60,405 nt of DNA from G013214665 sp964649815. GTDB lineage: Bacteria > Pseudomonadota > Alphaproteobacteria > Rhodobacterales > Rhodobacteraceae. The notes beneath the pieces are model-generated. The model saw only the letters and a program-made list of their open reading frames with translations, was not told the origin of the DNA and did not search any database. Positions 41,911-50,626 of the stretch are shown here, piece by piece. A program made the translations under genes and the position numbers. Position 1 is the stretch's first letter, and every line of letters starts with the position of its first letter. The DNA is taken from contig CAZYQC010000013.1 in the NCBI GenBank assembly GCA_964649815.1, forward strand, positions 1 to 60,405. The letters run 5' to 3'.

Positions 41911-44084
41911 CCCGGATCCACAAGCGCAATCCAGGCGGCCTCGTCAATCGTTTCGACCCCCAGGTCTGCGGCCTTTTTCGCCTTGGAGCCCGCGCCCGGC
42001 CCCGCGACCAGCAAATCTGTTTTCGCGCTGACCGAGCCCGAAACTTTGGCGCCAAGCGCTTCGGCCCGCGCTTTGGCCTCGGCGCGCGTCATCAGCTCGA
42101 GCGTGCCGGTAAAGACGATGGTTTTGCCCGCAACGGGGCTGTCGCCCGCGTCTGGCGCGGCGACGTCCTGCACGTTCAACTCGGCGATCAGGCGGTCGAT
42201 GCTGGCGCGCTCTTCGGGATGAGCCATCGCACCCACCAGCGCCACCGCCAATGTCTCGCCGATGCCGTCAATCCCGGTCAGCTCTGCCCAGCTGGGGCTC
42301 AGCGGCAGAGCGGCTTTGCGCAGCTTGGGCGTGGTGGCCGGATAAGCCGGTTCATCTTTTGCCGCATCCATCGCCTGCGACAGCGCCTGCCATGAGCCAT
42401 AGTGGCGGGCCAATGTGGCGGCGGCGACCTCGCCCACGTGGCGAATGCCCAACGCAAAAAGAACTCTGTCGAGGGGGATGTCGCGTTTGGTTTCGATCGC
42501 TGCAAAGAGATTTGAGGCAGAGGTCTCGCCCCAGCCATCCCGATTGGCGAGTTTCGCGAGATTTTCAGTGTCGCGCGCCTGCAGCGTAAAGATCTCGGCC
42601 GGTTCCGTGATCGGCAATTGGTCGTCGCGATAGAACATCTCGATCTGTTTGGCGCCCAGACCTTCGATGTCGAAGGCTCCGCGCGACACAAAGTGTTTCA
42701 GCTTTTCAACGGCTTGCGCGGGACAGATCAGGCCGCCGGTGCAGCGGCGCACTGCGTCGCCCGGCTCTCTTATGGCGGGGCTTTGACATTCTGGGCAGAG
42801 CTCGGGGAAAACGAAAGGCACCGCATCAGCCGGGCGTTTGGAAAGGTCGACATCAGCCACCTTGGGGATCACATCGCCCGCGCGATAGACCTGGACCCAA
42901 TCGCCCACGCGGATGTCTTTGCCGCCGCGAATGGTCTCGCCCTTGTTGTCGCGTCCGGCGATGTAATCTTCGTTGTGGAGCGTGGCATTCGACACGACAA
43001 CGCCCCCCACCGTGACAGGCTGTAGGCGCGCAACCGGGCTAAGCGCGCCGGTTCGCCCGACTTGGATGTCAATCGCTTCGAGCCGCGTCCAGGCCAGTTC
43101 GGCGGGGAATTTATGCGCAATCGCCCATCTGGGCGTGGTCGAGCGGAAGCCAAGCCGCGCTTGCAACGCCAGGTCATTCACCTTGTAGACAACGCCATCG
43201 ATGTCGTAGCCCAACGTCGCCCGATTTTGTTCGATGTGGCGGTAATGCGCGATCATATCCGCGGCAGAGTGGCACAAGGCGGTCAATTCGTTGGTTTGAA
43301 AGCCCAAGGCGCGCAGTTTTTCGATCGCGGCGTATTGGGATTCGGCCAGCGGCGCGTCCAATGCGCCCCAAGCATATGCGAAAAACCGCAAAGGCCGGTC
43401 GCGGGTGATGCGCGCATCAAGCTGGCGCAAAGATCCCGCAGCGGCGTTTCGCGGGTTGGCAAAGGTTTTTTGGCCCGCTTCGGCTTGGCGCGCATTCAGC
43501 GCATCAAAGTCCGCATGGGCCATGTACACCTCGCCCCGGACCTCCAAAACGCCGGGCACACCCGCGATATGTGCCGGAACATCCGCAATGGTCAGCGCGT
43601 TTTGCGTGACGTTTTCGCCGACCTCTCCGTCGCCTCGGGTCGCGGCCTGGAAAAGCACGCCGTCTTCGTAGCGCAGGCTGAGCGACAGCCCGTCGATTTT
43701 CGGCTCGGCTGTGTAGGCCAGCGGAGCATCCGCCGCCAGCCCCAGGAATTTGCGGATACTGGTGTCGAATTCATCCACGTCGCTGTCGTCAAAGGCGTTG
43801 GCAAGCGACAACATGGCAACGGTATGGGTGACCTTGCCAAAGCCATCGGCCACAGGCGCGCCCACCTGCAACGAGGCGCTGTCAGCGCGGCGCAGATGCG
43901 GGAAACGCGCCTCGATCGCAGAGTTGCGCTTTTTGAAAGCGTCGTAATCCGCGTCGGACAAATCTGGTGCGTCTTTTTGGTGATAGGCCAGATTAGCGGC
44001 GGTCAGAATATCGGCCAGGCGCGCAAGCTCGGCGCGGGCCTCGTCTTCCGTCAATGCATCTACAGAAATGTCAAAAGACGTCAT
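41907..44084 (-). CDS. ligA: NAD+-dependent DNA ligase LigA
   Basis: Seals nicks during replication and repair. The 725-residue protein shows the Ia domain, the adenylated lysine in YTAEPKIDGLSLSLRYEDG near residue 115, the zinc finger CPECQSPAIREPGDAVRRC near 432 with a final CPA, the HhH region from VSRGAFDIEGLGAKQIEMFY, and a C-terminal BRCT domain starting SPVAGKTIVFTGTLELMTRA near 643. It is the upstream partner of recG with a 4-bp overlap. An 8-bp hairpin (TCACAGTC/GACTGTGA, 44098-44116) separates it from ctrA. Confidence 0.97.
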   Translation of the reverse strand: MTSFDISVDALTEDEARAELARLADILTAANLAYHQKDAPDLSDADYDAFKKRNSAIEARFPHLRRADSASLQVGAPVADGFGKVTHTVAMLSLANAFDDSDVDEFDTSIRKFLGLAADAPLAYTAEPKIDGLSLSLRYEDGVLFQAATRGDGEVGENVTQNALTIADVPAHIAGVPGVLEVRGEVYMAHADFDALNARQAEAGQKTFANPRNAAAGSLRQLDARITRDRPLRFFAYAWGALDAPLAESQYAAIEKLRALGFQTNELTALCHSAADMIAHYRHIEQNRATLGYDIDGVVYKVNDLALQARLGFRSTTPRWAIAHKFPAELAWTRLEAIDIQVGRTGALSPVARLQPVTVGGVVVSNATLHNEDYIAGRDNKGETIRGGKDIRVGDWVQVYRAGDVIPKVADVDLSKRPADAVPFVFPELCPECQSPAIREPGDAVRRCTGGLICPAQAVEKLKHFVSRGAFDIEGLGAKQIEMFYRDDQLPITEPAEIFTLQARDTENLAKLANRDGWGETSASNLFAAIETKRDIPLDRVLFALGIRHVGEVAAATLARHYGSWQALSQAMDAAKDEPAYPATTPKLRKAALPLSPSWAELTGIDGIGETLAVALVGAMAHPEERASIDRLIAELNVQDVAAPDAGDSPVAGKTIVFTGTLELMTRAEAKARAEALGAKVSGSVSAKTDLLVAGPGAGSKAKKAADLGVETIDEAAWIALVDPG

Positions 44085-44097
44085 GCACCCACAGCTT

Positions 44098-44116
44098 TCA
44101 CAGTCGTTGACTGTGA
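44098..44116. other. Hairpin between ctrA and ligA
   Basis: TCACAGTC (44098-44105) pairs perfectly with GACTGTGA (44109-44116), three-base loop. No T-run on either strand. It lies between the ctrA stop and the ligA start and may be a weak terminator or an operator. Confidence 0.4.
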
Positions 44117-44179
44117 CAAGACATAAAAGCGGTCAGCCAGAAGGTCCAGTGAACGTCGCGGCGCGATTTACGCCTGGCG

Positions 44180-44902
44180 TCAGCCGTGCGCGACCAGCGC
44201 CGGTGCGTCGTCGATGTTTTCCTCCGGTGACGGATCGCGCAACACATAGCCGCGCCCCCAGACCGTTTCGATGTAGTTCACACCACCCGTCGCGGTAGAG
44301 AGCTTTTTGCGCAATTTGCAGATGAAAACATCAATGATTTTCAGCTCAGGCTCATCCATGCCGCCGTAGAGGTGATTCAAAAACATCTCTTTCGTGAGCG
44401 TCGTGCCTTTGCGCAAGCTCAGCAATTCCAGCATCTGATACTCTTTGCCGGTCAGATGCACGGTCTCATCATTCACCGAAACCGTTTTGGCATCCAGATT
44501 GACCGAGATAGGGCCAGTGTTGATCACCGATTGCGCATGCCCTTTCGAGCGTCGGATGATCGCGTGAATACGGGCGACCAGTTCTTCCCGGTGGAAAGGT
44601 TTGGTCAGGTAATCGTCCGCGCCAGAGCCGAACCCTTTGATTTTATTGTCTGTATCATCCGCGCCCGACAGGATCAGAATCGGTGTGTCCACGCGCGCCA
44701 TGCGCAGCTGGCGCAAGACTTCGTGCCCGTTCATATCCGGCAAGTTCAGATCAAGTAGAATCAAATCGTAGTCATAGAGTTTTGCCAGATCGATGCCTTC
44801 CTCACCCAAATCGGTTGAATACACATTGAGGTCAGCATGCGTCAGCATAAGCTCGATACTTTTTGACGTGGTTGGGTCGTCTTCTACCAACAAGATACGC
44901 AT
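44180..44902 (-). CDS. ctrA: Cell-cycle response regulator CtrA
   Basis: Master response regulator of alphaproteobacteria; in Rhodobacterales it controls motility, gene transfer agents and quorum-linked genes rather than viability. The receiver domain has the acidic pocket (MRILLVEDDPTTSKSIELML) and the phosphorylated Asp51 in ILLDLNLPDMNGHEVL. The OmpR-type winged helix has VHLTGKEYQMLELLSLRKGT near 143 and KIIDVFICKLRKKLS near 180. ATG 44902 is the family start with GGAG upstream; adjacent ATG 44905 is also possible. A CtrA-like box lies 56 bp before the start, pointing to autoregulation. Confidence 0.97.
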   Translation of the reverse strand: MRILLVEDDPTTSKSIELMLTHADLNVYSTDLGEEGIDLAKLYDYDLILLDLNLPDMNGHEVLRQLRMARVDTPILILSGADDTDNKIKGFGSGADDYLTKPFHREELVARIHAIIRRSKGHAQSVINTGPISVNLDAKTVSVNDETVHLTGKEYQMLELLSLRKGTTLTKEMFLNHLYGGMDEPELKIIDVFICKLRKKLSTATGGVNYIETVWGRGYVLRDPSPEENIDDAPALVAHG

Positions 44903-44957
44903 CATTGTCTCCACAGAGCTTCAGCCAAGAGTTGAAGCAACTAGTGACCAGTAAAGG

Positions 44958-44972
44958 TTAACCTTGCGTTAC
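44958..44972. promoter_or_regulatory. Candidate CtrA box upstream of ctrA
   Basis: TTAA-N7-TTAC (44958-44972) is one base from the CtrA consensus TTAA-N7-TTAA and lies in the sciP-ctrA gap, 56 bp before the ctrA start. Confidence 0.55.
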
Positions 44973-44996
44973 CACGATCAAAGCAGTCTTTGCAAT

Positions 44997-45275
44997 TTAA
45001 AGTTGTCTAAAACTCTGCAGCGCTGTCGCTTTGAGTGCATTTTCACCATGTTCACTGATCGCGCGCACCCAGCTGGCGAATTCTTCTTCACTTAATCCAT
45101 AGCGGTCCAAGGCCTCCTCTTGGGTTATCAACCCGTAAACCACGCCGCGCACGACAGCCGCCTTGCGCGAGGCGACCCACCTGCGGGTGTCGGGCGGCGG
45201 CAAGTCCGCTTGTGTCATTTTGGAGCCATCGGGCAATGTAACCGCGCGGGGTGCGTTAATTTTTTTCAGGAACAT
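44997..45275 (-). CDS. sciP: CtrA inhibitor SciP (DUF1153)
   Basis: SciP binds CtrA at promoters and blocks transcription activation. The 92-residue protein has the DUF1153 core DTRRWVASRKAAVVRGVVYG, the helix-turn-helix-like GLITQEEALDRYGLSEEEFA, and SWVRAISEHGENAL. It lies directly upstream of ctrA in the same direction, so repressor and target are encoded side by side. A second weak CtrA-like half site (TTAA-N7-TAAA, 45322-45336) lies in the gap shared with mnmA. Confidence 0.92.
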   Translation of the reverse strand: MFLKKINAPRAVTLPDGSKMTQADLPPPDTRRWVASRKAAVVRGVVYGLITQEEALDRYGLSEEEFASWVRAISEHGENALKATALQSFRQL

Positions 45276-45399
45276 CGTCTTGCTTTGCCTTGTTTTTCGC
45301 GGCGACCCTCGCGGTGTGGGCTTAAAGAAGACTAAAACCTCCCCTTGAGAGTGTTTCGGATTTTCCTATATTGCGCCGGACTTTCCGCAGGACATCCTT

Positions 45400-46536
45400 A
45401 TGCTCGACACATCCGCGCTCAATTCGCTGGGCTTTGCCAAACCGCCGTCTGAAACGCGCGTGGTTGTTGCGATGTCTGGTGGCGTCGACAGCTCGGTCGT
45501 TGCGGCGCAATTAGCCGAAGAAGGCTATGACGTCGTGGGCGTCACCCTTCAGCTTTATGACCACGGCGCAGCCTTGGCCAAAAAAGGCGCCTGCTGCGCG
45601 GGGCGCGACATTCATGATGCACGCCGCGTGGCCGAAGAAATGGGCTTTCCGCATTATGTGCTGGATTATGAAAACGTCTTTCGCGATGCGGTGATTGACG
45701 AATTCGCAGACAGCTATTTGGGTGGCGCGACGCCTGTGCCCTGCATTCGCTGCAATGAGCGGGTCAAGTTCAAAGACCTGCTGGAAACGGCACGCGATCT
45801 TGATGCGGATTGCATGGCCACGGGCCACTACATCCAACGCAAAATGGGCGCATCCGGCGCCGAGCTGCATTGCGCAGCGGATGCGGGACGCGATCAAAGC
45901 TATTTCCTCTTTTCGACCACGGCTGAACAGCTGGATTACCTGCGGTTTCCGCTGGGGCATTTGCCGTCCAAGAACGAAACGCGGGCCTTGGCGGCGAAAT
46001 ACGGACTGCCGGTGGCGGATAAGCCCGACAGCCAGGATATCTGCTTTGTCCCGAATGGCGATTACGCCGCTGTGATCCGCAAATTGCGCCCCGAAGCGGC
46101 GGCGCCGGGCGATATCGTTGACCTCGACGGTCGTGTTCTTGGCCACCACGACGGCGTGATCCACTACACGATTGGACAGCGCCGCGGCCTTGGCATTGGC
46201 GGTTTGGCCGATCCACTTTATGTCATTCGGCTGGATGCGGATCGCCGCGAGGTTGTCGTTGGGCCGAAATCGCATCTGGCGACCCGAACAGTGCCGATCA
46301 AAGAGGTCAACTGGCTGGGCGACGCGCCTTTCGCCGCGCAAGACGCGTGGGAGGTGGCTGTCAAAGTCCGGTCGACCCGCCCACCCACTGACGCCATTTT
46401 GCGCCCTCTGGGCCCAGACAGCGCAGAGGTTGAGCTGATCGCTCCCGAAGAAGGGATCAGCCCCGGTCAGGCCTGCGTGTTTTACGAACGCTCTGGCAGC
46501 CGAATTTTCGGTGGCGGCTGGATCCACAAAGGCTAG
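45400..46536 (+). CDS. mnmA: tRNA-specific 2-thiouridylase MnmA
   Basis: Makes 2-thiouridine at wobble position 34 of Lys, Glu and Gln tRNAs. The 378-residue protein carries the PP-loop RVVVAMSGGVDSSVVAAQLA near residue 20, the first catalytic cysteine in VPCIRCNERVKFKDLL near 114, and the second in DKPDSQDICFVPNGDY near 209. The C-terminal domain begins around GHHDGVIHYTIGQRRGLGIG. It is divergent from sciP with 124 bp between starts and is followed by an SDR gene after 73 bp. Confidence 0.96.
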   Translation: MLDTSALNSLGFAKPPSETRVVVAMSGGVDSSVVAAQLAEEGYDVVGVTLQLYDHGAALAKKGACCAGRDIHDARRVAEEMGFPHYVLDYENVFRDAVIDEFADSYLGGATPVPCIRCNERVKFKDLLETARDLDADCMATGHYIQRKMGASGAELHCAADAGRDQSYFLFSTTAEQLDYLRFPLGHLPSKNETRALAAKYGLPVADKPDSQDICFVPNGDYAAVIRKLRPEAAAPGDIVDLDGRVLGHHDGVIHYTIGQRRGLGIGGLADPLYVIRLDADRREVVVGPKSHLATRTVPIKEVNWLGDAPFAAQDAWEVAVKVRSTRPPTDAILRPLGPDSAEVELIAPEEGISPGQACVFYERSGSRIFGGGWIHKG

Positions 46537-46609
46537 CCACCCGCACGTCTTTGACAGCCCTGCCCTGCCCGGCTAGGGTCCGGCGACAATTAATTGAAGG
46601 AGCGTTCAA

Positions 46610-47365
46610 ATGTTGCTGTCCACAACAGCCGCTGTCGTGACCGGAGGTGCCTCTGGCCTGGGCGAAGCCACAGCGCGGTTTTTTGCAGAAAACGGAGCTT
46701 TGGTGACGATCCTTGATCGCGATGCCGAGCGTGGGAATGCCGTTGCAGACGACATCGGAGGCTTTTTCGCGGCAACAGATGTGACCGACGAAGAGAGCGT
46801 CGGTGCCGCCATCGCGCTTGCCATGAACAAGATGGGCCGCATCACTGCGGCGGTGAATTGCGCGGGCATCGCCTATGGGATCAAAACCGTGGGCAAAGAT
46901 GGCCCACACCCGCTTGATGCCTTTCAGCGGACGATAGACATCAACCTCGTGGGCAGCTTCAATGTCGCCCGGCTTGCCGCGACTGAAATGTTGCGCAACG
47001 ACCCGGAACCCGATGGCGCGCGCGGTGTGATCATCAACACGGCCTCGATTGCCGCGTTTGACGGGCAAAAAGGCCAAGCGGCCTATTCCGCCTCCAAAGG
47101 CGGCGTCGTGGGCATGACGCTGCCGATGGCCCGTGATCTTGCGTCGTCAGGCGTGCGGGTCATGACGATTGCCCCTGGTATTTTCATGACGCCCATGCTG
47201 GCCGGTCTGCCGGAAGACATTCAAAAACAGCTTGCAGCGGATGTGCCGAACCCTGCGCGGCTGGGCGATCCGCGCGAATACGCCCGCACAGCCGGGTTCA
47301 TCGTCGAGATGGGGTATCTAAACGGCGAGGTCATTCGCTTGGATGGTGCGCTGCGGATGCGGTAA
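46610..47365 (+). CDS. SDR dehydrogenase, HSD10-like (3-hydroxy-2-methylbutyryl-CoA dehydrogenase type)
   Basis: A 251-residue NAD-dependent short-chain dehydrogenase. The cofactor motif is AVVTGGASGLGEATARFF near residue 8, with an aspartate in VTILDRDAERG favouring NAD. Catalytic residues lie in NTASIAAFDGQKGQAAYSAS near 143 (Ser and YxxxK). The overall sequence, including VNCAGIAYGIKT and the end GEVIRLDGALRMR, follows the HSD17B10/HSD10 group that oxidises 3-hydroxyacyl-CoA from isoleucine and short-chain fatty acids. ATG 46610 follows GAAGGAGCG. Confidence 0.88.
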   Translation: MLLSTTAAVVTGGASGLGEATARFFAENGALVTILDRDAERGNAVADDIGGFFAATDVTDEESVGAAIALAMNKMGRITAAVNCAGIAYGIKTVGKDGPHPLDAFQRTIDINLVGSFNVARLAATEMLRNDPEPDGARGVIINTASIAAFDGQKGQAAYSASKGGVVGMTLPMARDLASSGVRVMTIAPGIFMTPMLAGLPEDIQKQLAADVPNPARLGDPREYARTAGFIVEMGYLNGEVIRLDGALRMR

Positions 47366-47386
47366 GGCGGGTGGCCGACGCGAACG

Positions 47387-49198
47387 CTATGCTTCGGCCT
47401 TTTCCTCGAGCATCAGCCACTCTTCCTCGGCTGCAGACAGCTTTTGTTGCCGCTCAGTCAGGGCTTCGGTCGCTTTGCGAAATTTGACCGGCTCACGCGC
47501 GTAGAGGTCTGCGTCCGTTAACAGCTCGGTCAATTTTCCGATCTCTGCCTCCAGACGCTCAATCTCCGCAGGCAGCGCTTCAAGACGGTGTTTTTCTGTG
47601 AATGTGAGGCCCGCGGGTTTTTCTTTTGGGGCTGCCGCACGCGCGGGTTTCGCCTTTGCAGCCATCGCGGCTGGTGCCGCGGCGGCTTTGGGCTGGCGTT
47701 GTGATTGGTAATCCGTCCAGCCGCCCGCATAAACGGTCGCCTTACCGTCACCTTCCATCGCAATTGTCGTCACTGCGACACGGTCAAGAAAATCCCTGTC
47801 ATGGCTGACCATCAAAACAGTGCCATCATATTGGTCGAGCAAATCCTGCAGCAGGTCCAGCGTTTCGACATCCAGATCATTGGTCGGTTCGTCCAGAACC
47901 AGAACGTTCGACACACGCGCCATGATCTTTGCCAAGAGCAACCGCGCCTTTTCGCCGCCTGACAGCGAACGAACGGGCGCGCGGGCTTGCGCCTCATCAA
48001 AGAGAAAATCCTTTAGATACCCGACAACATGTCGTGGTGCGCCGCGCACCATGACCTGGTCCGCTTGCCCGCTGACCTTCATCTCTTTGTCGAGGGTCAA
48101 GCTGTCCCAAAGGGTGCGGTCCGGGTCAAGCTGGGCCCGCGTTTGATCAAAGACCGAGATGTCGAGCTTTGTGCCAAGCTTGACGCTGCCGGTGTCGGGC
48201 GGTTCTTGACCGATAAGCAGGTTCAAAACGGTCGTTTTGCCCACCCCATTCGGACCAACCAACGCGATCCGGTCGCCCCGCTGAACGGTCAGGGAAAAGG
48301 GCTTGAGAATGACCTTGTCGCCAAAGGATTTGCTGATGCCGCGCGCCTCGATCACCTTGCGCCCCGACTGCGGCCCGCCTTCGAGCGCAAGATCGGCCGT
48401 GCCTTGGCGTTTGATCTGCGCCGCGCGTTCGGCGCGCAGCCCCTGCAAGGCCCGCACGCGGCCTTGGTTGCGCTTGCGCCGGGCCGAGATGCCTTCGACG
48501 GCCCAACGGGCTTCGGCTTTGATTTTGCGGTTCAACTTGTGACGCTGCAGATCTTCTTCGGCCCAGGTGGTGTCGCGCCAGGCCTCAAAAGCCGCAAAGC
48601 CTTTTTCCTGACGTCGCACAATTCCTCTGTCAATCCAGAGCGTTGCGCCAGTAAGTTCACGCAAAAAAGCGCGGTCGTGACTGATAAGAACGAAACTGGC
48701 CCGCGTCGATTTCAGCTCCGTTTCCAGCCATTGAATCGCCTCGATATCAAGGTGGTTCGTCGGCTCGTCCAGCAGCATCAGGTCCGGCGCTTCGGCCATC
48801 AAACGCGCCAACGCCGCGCGCCGCCGCTCGCCTCCGCTGGCGATGTTGACGTCGCGATCAAGGTTCAGCTTCAGGCCCTCGCCAACGCGATCAACCTTAT
48901 AGCGTTCCGCTTCGCTGAGCGTGGCAATGGCAAAGTCGCCAAGGGTCGCAAAAGCGCTCAGGTCCGGCTCTTGTTCGAGATATCCCACCGAGATGCCCGG
49001 GCCAGTGATCACGTCGCCTGTGTCGGCTTCGACCAGCCCCCCCATGACCTTCATCAGCGTCGATTTCCCCGAGCCATTGCGCCCGACCAATGCAACCCGA
49101 TCGCCGGGTTGGATGATCAAGGACAGATCGTCAAAAACCGGATCTCCGCCGAACGTCAGCGAAATCGCATTGACCTGAAGATGAGGGATACGCGCCAT
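47387..49198 (-). CDS. uup: ABC-F family ATPase (Uup-like)
   Basis: Soluble protein with two ABC ATPase cassettes and no membrane domain; ABC-F members act on ribosomes or, for Uup, on DNA transposition and branched DNA. The 603-residue sequence has Walker A ALVGRNGSGKSTLMKVMGGL near residue 34 and ALVGPNGVGKTTVLNLL near 308, signatures IASGGERRRAALARLM near 119 and SLSGGEKARLLLAKIM near 402, and Walker B LLDEPTNHLD and VLDEPTNDLD. The C-terminal coiled coil (about 510-600) after an Ala/Lys-rich linker is the Uup DNA-binding domain. The gene runs toward the SDR gene. Confidence 0.92.
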   Translation of the reverse strand: MARIPHLQVNAISLTFGGDPVFDDLSLIIQPGDRVALVGRNGSGKSTLMKVMGGLVEADTGDVITGPGISVGYLEQEPDLSAFATLGDFAIATLSEAERYKVDRVGEGLKLNLDRDVNIASGGERRRAALARLMAEAPDLMLLDEPTNHLDIEAIQWLETELKSTRASFVLISHDRAFLRELTGATLWIDRGIVRRQEKGFAAFEAWRDTTWAEEDLQRHKLNRKIKAEARWAVEGISARRKRNQGRVRALQGLRAERAAQIKRQGTADLALEGGPQSGRKVIEARGISKSFGDKVILKPFSLTVQRGDRIALVGPNGVGKTTVLNLLIGQEPPDTGSVKLGTKLDISVFDQTRAQLDPDRTLWDSLTLDKEMKVSGQADQVMVRGAPRHVVGYLKDFLFDEAQARAPVRSLSGGEKARLLLAKIMARVSNVLVLDEPTNDLDVETLDLLQDLLDQYDGTVLMVSHDRDFLDRVAVTTIAMEGDGKATVYAGGWTDYQSQRQPKAAAAPAAMAAKAKPARAAAPKEKPAGLTFTEKHRLEALPAEIERLEAEIGKLTELLTDADLYAREPVKFRKATEALTERQQKLSAAEEEWLMLEEKAEA

Positions 49199-49253
49199 GC
49201 CTGCGGGCTATCGGGCATCAAGATGCGCGTCAACAGCTTGTGTGGCGGTCGCC

Positions 49254-49296
49254 TAGCAACTGTATTTCTCAGACGGTCTCAGAAATACAGTTGCTA
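49254..49296. repeat. Long AT-rich perfect inverted repeat
   Basis: TAGCAACTGTATTTCT (49254-49269) is repeated as its exact reverse complement at 49281-49296. The 11-bp centre, CAGACGGTCTC, can add four more pairs. The right arm contains the olsB stop codon. Neither side has a T-run, so it is not a standard terminator. Its AT content stands out from the surroundings. Confidence 0.8.
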
Positions 49297-50022
49297 ACCT
49301 GCGACGGCCCGCAAAAGGCGTTTGCGCGCGGGCGGGATCGCACCGATTTCCACGCCGGTAAAGACGTGAAGCGTATTCATATCATGGTCGACCACAGCAT
49401 GATCACTGACCCAGCCGCCCATCATCAAATACGTCTTAAGCAGCGGTGGCATGCGCAGCATCGCCTTTTTGGCATCGGGTTTGCGGCGCAGCCGCGCAGC
49501 AAATTTGAACACGTCCGGCGCCTTTACCCGGGGCAGCCAGCGTTTGGGCGCCAAATGCCGCGCTTTGAGCATGGCAAAGGCATCGAGATATTCGCCCGTG
49601 TCGGTCCCGGCGAAAGAGGAGCAGCCAAAAAGCAATTCAACCCCGTTGTCGTCGACATATTGGGTCATCGCCCCCCAAGCGACCCGCAGGATATCTGGAT
49701 CGGTCACCTCGGGGTGGATGCAGAATCGGCCCATCTCGACCATTTTGCCTTCATAGGCCTGGAGCGCGCTGAGTTCGTAATACTGGGCGGAATAGCTTTG
49801 CGCGATGTCCGGGCCCACGAGGCTGAGCATACGAAAGCAACAAACCAGCGTGTCGTCCGAGCGGCGGAAAATCAGAATATGCGTGCATCTGTCGTCAAAG
49901 ACATCGGCGTCCCGGTCCGAAGACGTTTGAAAGCTGATGGCGCGCAGGCGTTGCGCCAAAGCTATGTCATCCGCGCCATGCGCTTGGCGAACGTAGTAAC
50001 GGCCTTTTTGCAGAGCAATCAT
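49294..50022 (-). CDS. olsB: Ornithine lipid synthesis acyltransferase OlsB
   Basis: N-acyltransferase that adds a 3-hydroxyacyl chain to ornithine, the first step of ornithine lipid formation at the inner membrane. The 242-residue protein is of the GNAT-like hemolysin/OlsB family: RLRAISFQTSSDRDADVFDD near residue 27, KMVEMGRFCIHPEVTDPDIL near 92, LFGCSSFAGTDTGEY near 130 and a basic C-terminal region. The olsA acyltransferase that usually completes the pathway is not in the window. It is transcribed left with the inverted repeat at its end. Confidence 0.9.
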   Translation of the reverse strand: MIALQKGRYYVRQAHGADDIALAQRLRAISFQTSSDRDADVFDDRCTHILIFRRSDDTLVCCFRMLSLVGPDIAQSYSAQYYELSALQAYEGKMVEMGRFCIHPEVTDPDILRVAWGAMTQYVDDNGVELLFGCSSFAGTDTGEYLDAFAMLKARHLAPKRWLPRVKAPDVFKFAARLRRKPDAKKAMLRMPPLLKTYLMMGGWVSDHAVVDHDMNTLHVFTGVEIGAIPPARKRLLRAVAG

Positions 50023-50089
50023 GCGCCTCTCCGCTGTGTTTGGCGCCTCCTACCACACGGCGTGTGACGGTTGAGTGAAGAATGCCGGG

Positions 50090-50545
50090 TTATCCGTCTA
50101 ATCCTGCAGGCGAGATACGACCAAGATTGCCCAAGAGCTGCCGCAGGAACGAATTGTTGTTCACGCTGCTTTCGGTGACGCGACGGGCAATCGGCACGAC
50201 GACACCGTCTTCGAGGGTGAAGCGTTCGATGTTTTGCACCACGCCCGCGTCGTCAAACGTGATTGCAAGCACCTGGCGGTCTATCTCTTGCGGCGCGCGG
50301 ATGCCAAATGTCTTAAAGCGGCTGCGCACATAGTAATAGCCGTTGCCATTGATCAGCGCCTCGCTCGCGGGGGGGCCGACAATGTCTTCGACGGTTGCGC
50401 GGGTGTCGATGCCTACGGCGATTTGCTCAAGGTCTTCTTCGGGGGGAATGTAGCCATGATTTTGGTACGTGGCTGCGCATGCAGATAACGCCATCAAACC
50501 CACGACAGCCATGCATCGCATCCAGTGTTGCGAAAAATGCACCAC
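50090..50545 (-). CDS. bamE: Outer-membrane assembly lipoprotein BamE (SmpA/OmlA)
   Basis: Small lipoprotein subunit of the Bam complex that inserts beta-barrel proteins in the outer membrane. The signal peptide ends in the lipobox LMALSAC, so the mature protein begins at that cysteine. Behind it are QIAVGIDTRATVEDIVGPPA, the SmpA/OmlA fold, and NGNGYYYVRSRFKTFGIR. I use GTG 50545, five bases after AAGGGGG; the adjacent GTG 50542 and ATG 50566 are alternatives. Divergent from yceD with 81 bp between starts. Confidence 0.88.
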   Translation of the reverse strand: MVHFSQHWMRCMAVVGLMALSACAATYQNHGYIPPEEDLEQIAVGIDTRATVEDIVGPPASEALINGNGYYYVRSRFKTFGIRAPQEIDRQVLAITFDDAGVVQNIERFTLEDGVVVPIARRVTESSVNNNSFLRQLLGNLGRISPAGLDG

Positions 50546-50626
50546 GCTAACCCCCTTGTTCCACACCCATGTGGCTTTTATCTGGGCTTACTAGACGATT
50601 AGCGCCGGTTCAAGAAACGAAACGCA

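Noticed and set aside
48029..49297. 422-codon rightward frame opposite the ABC-F gene
   Set aside because: Shadow of the uup-like gene caused by codon bias.
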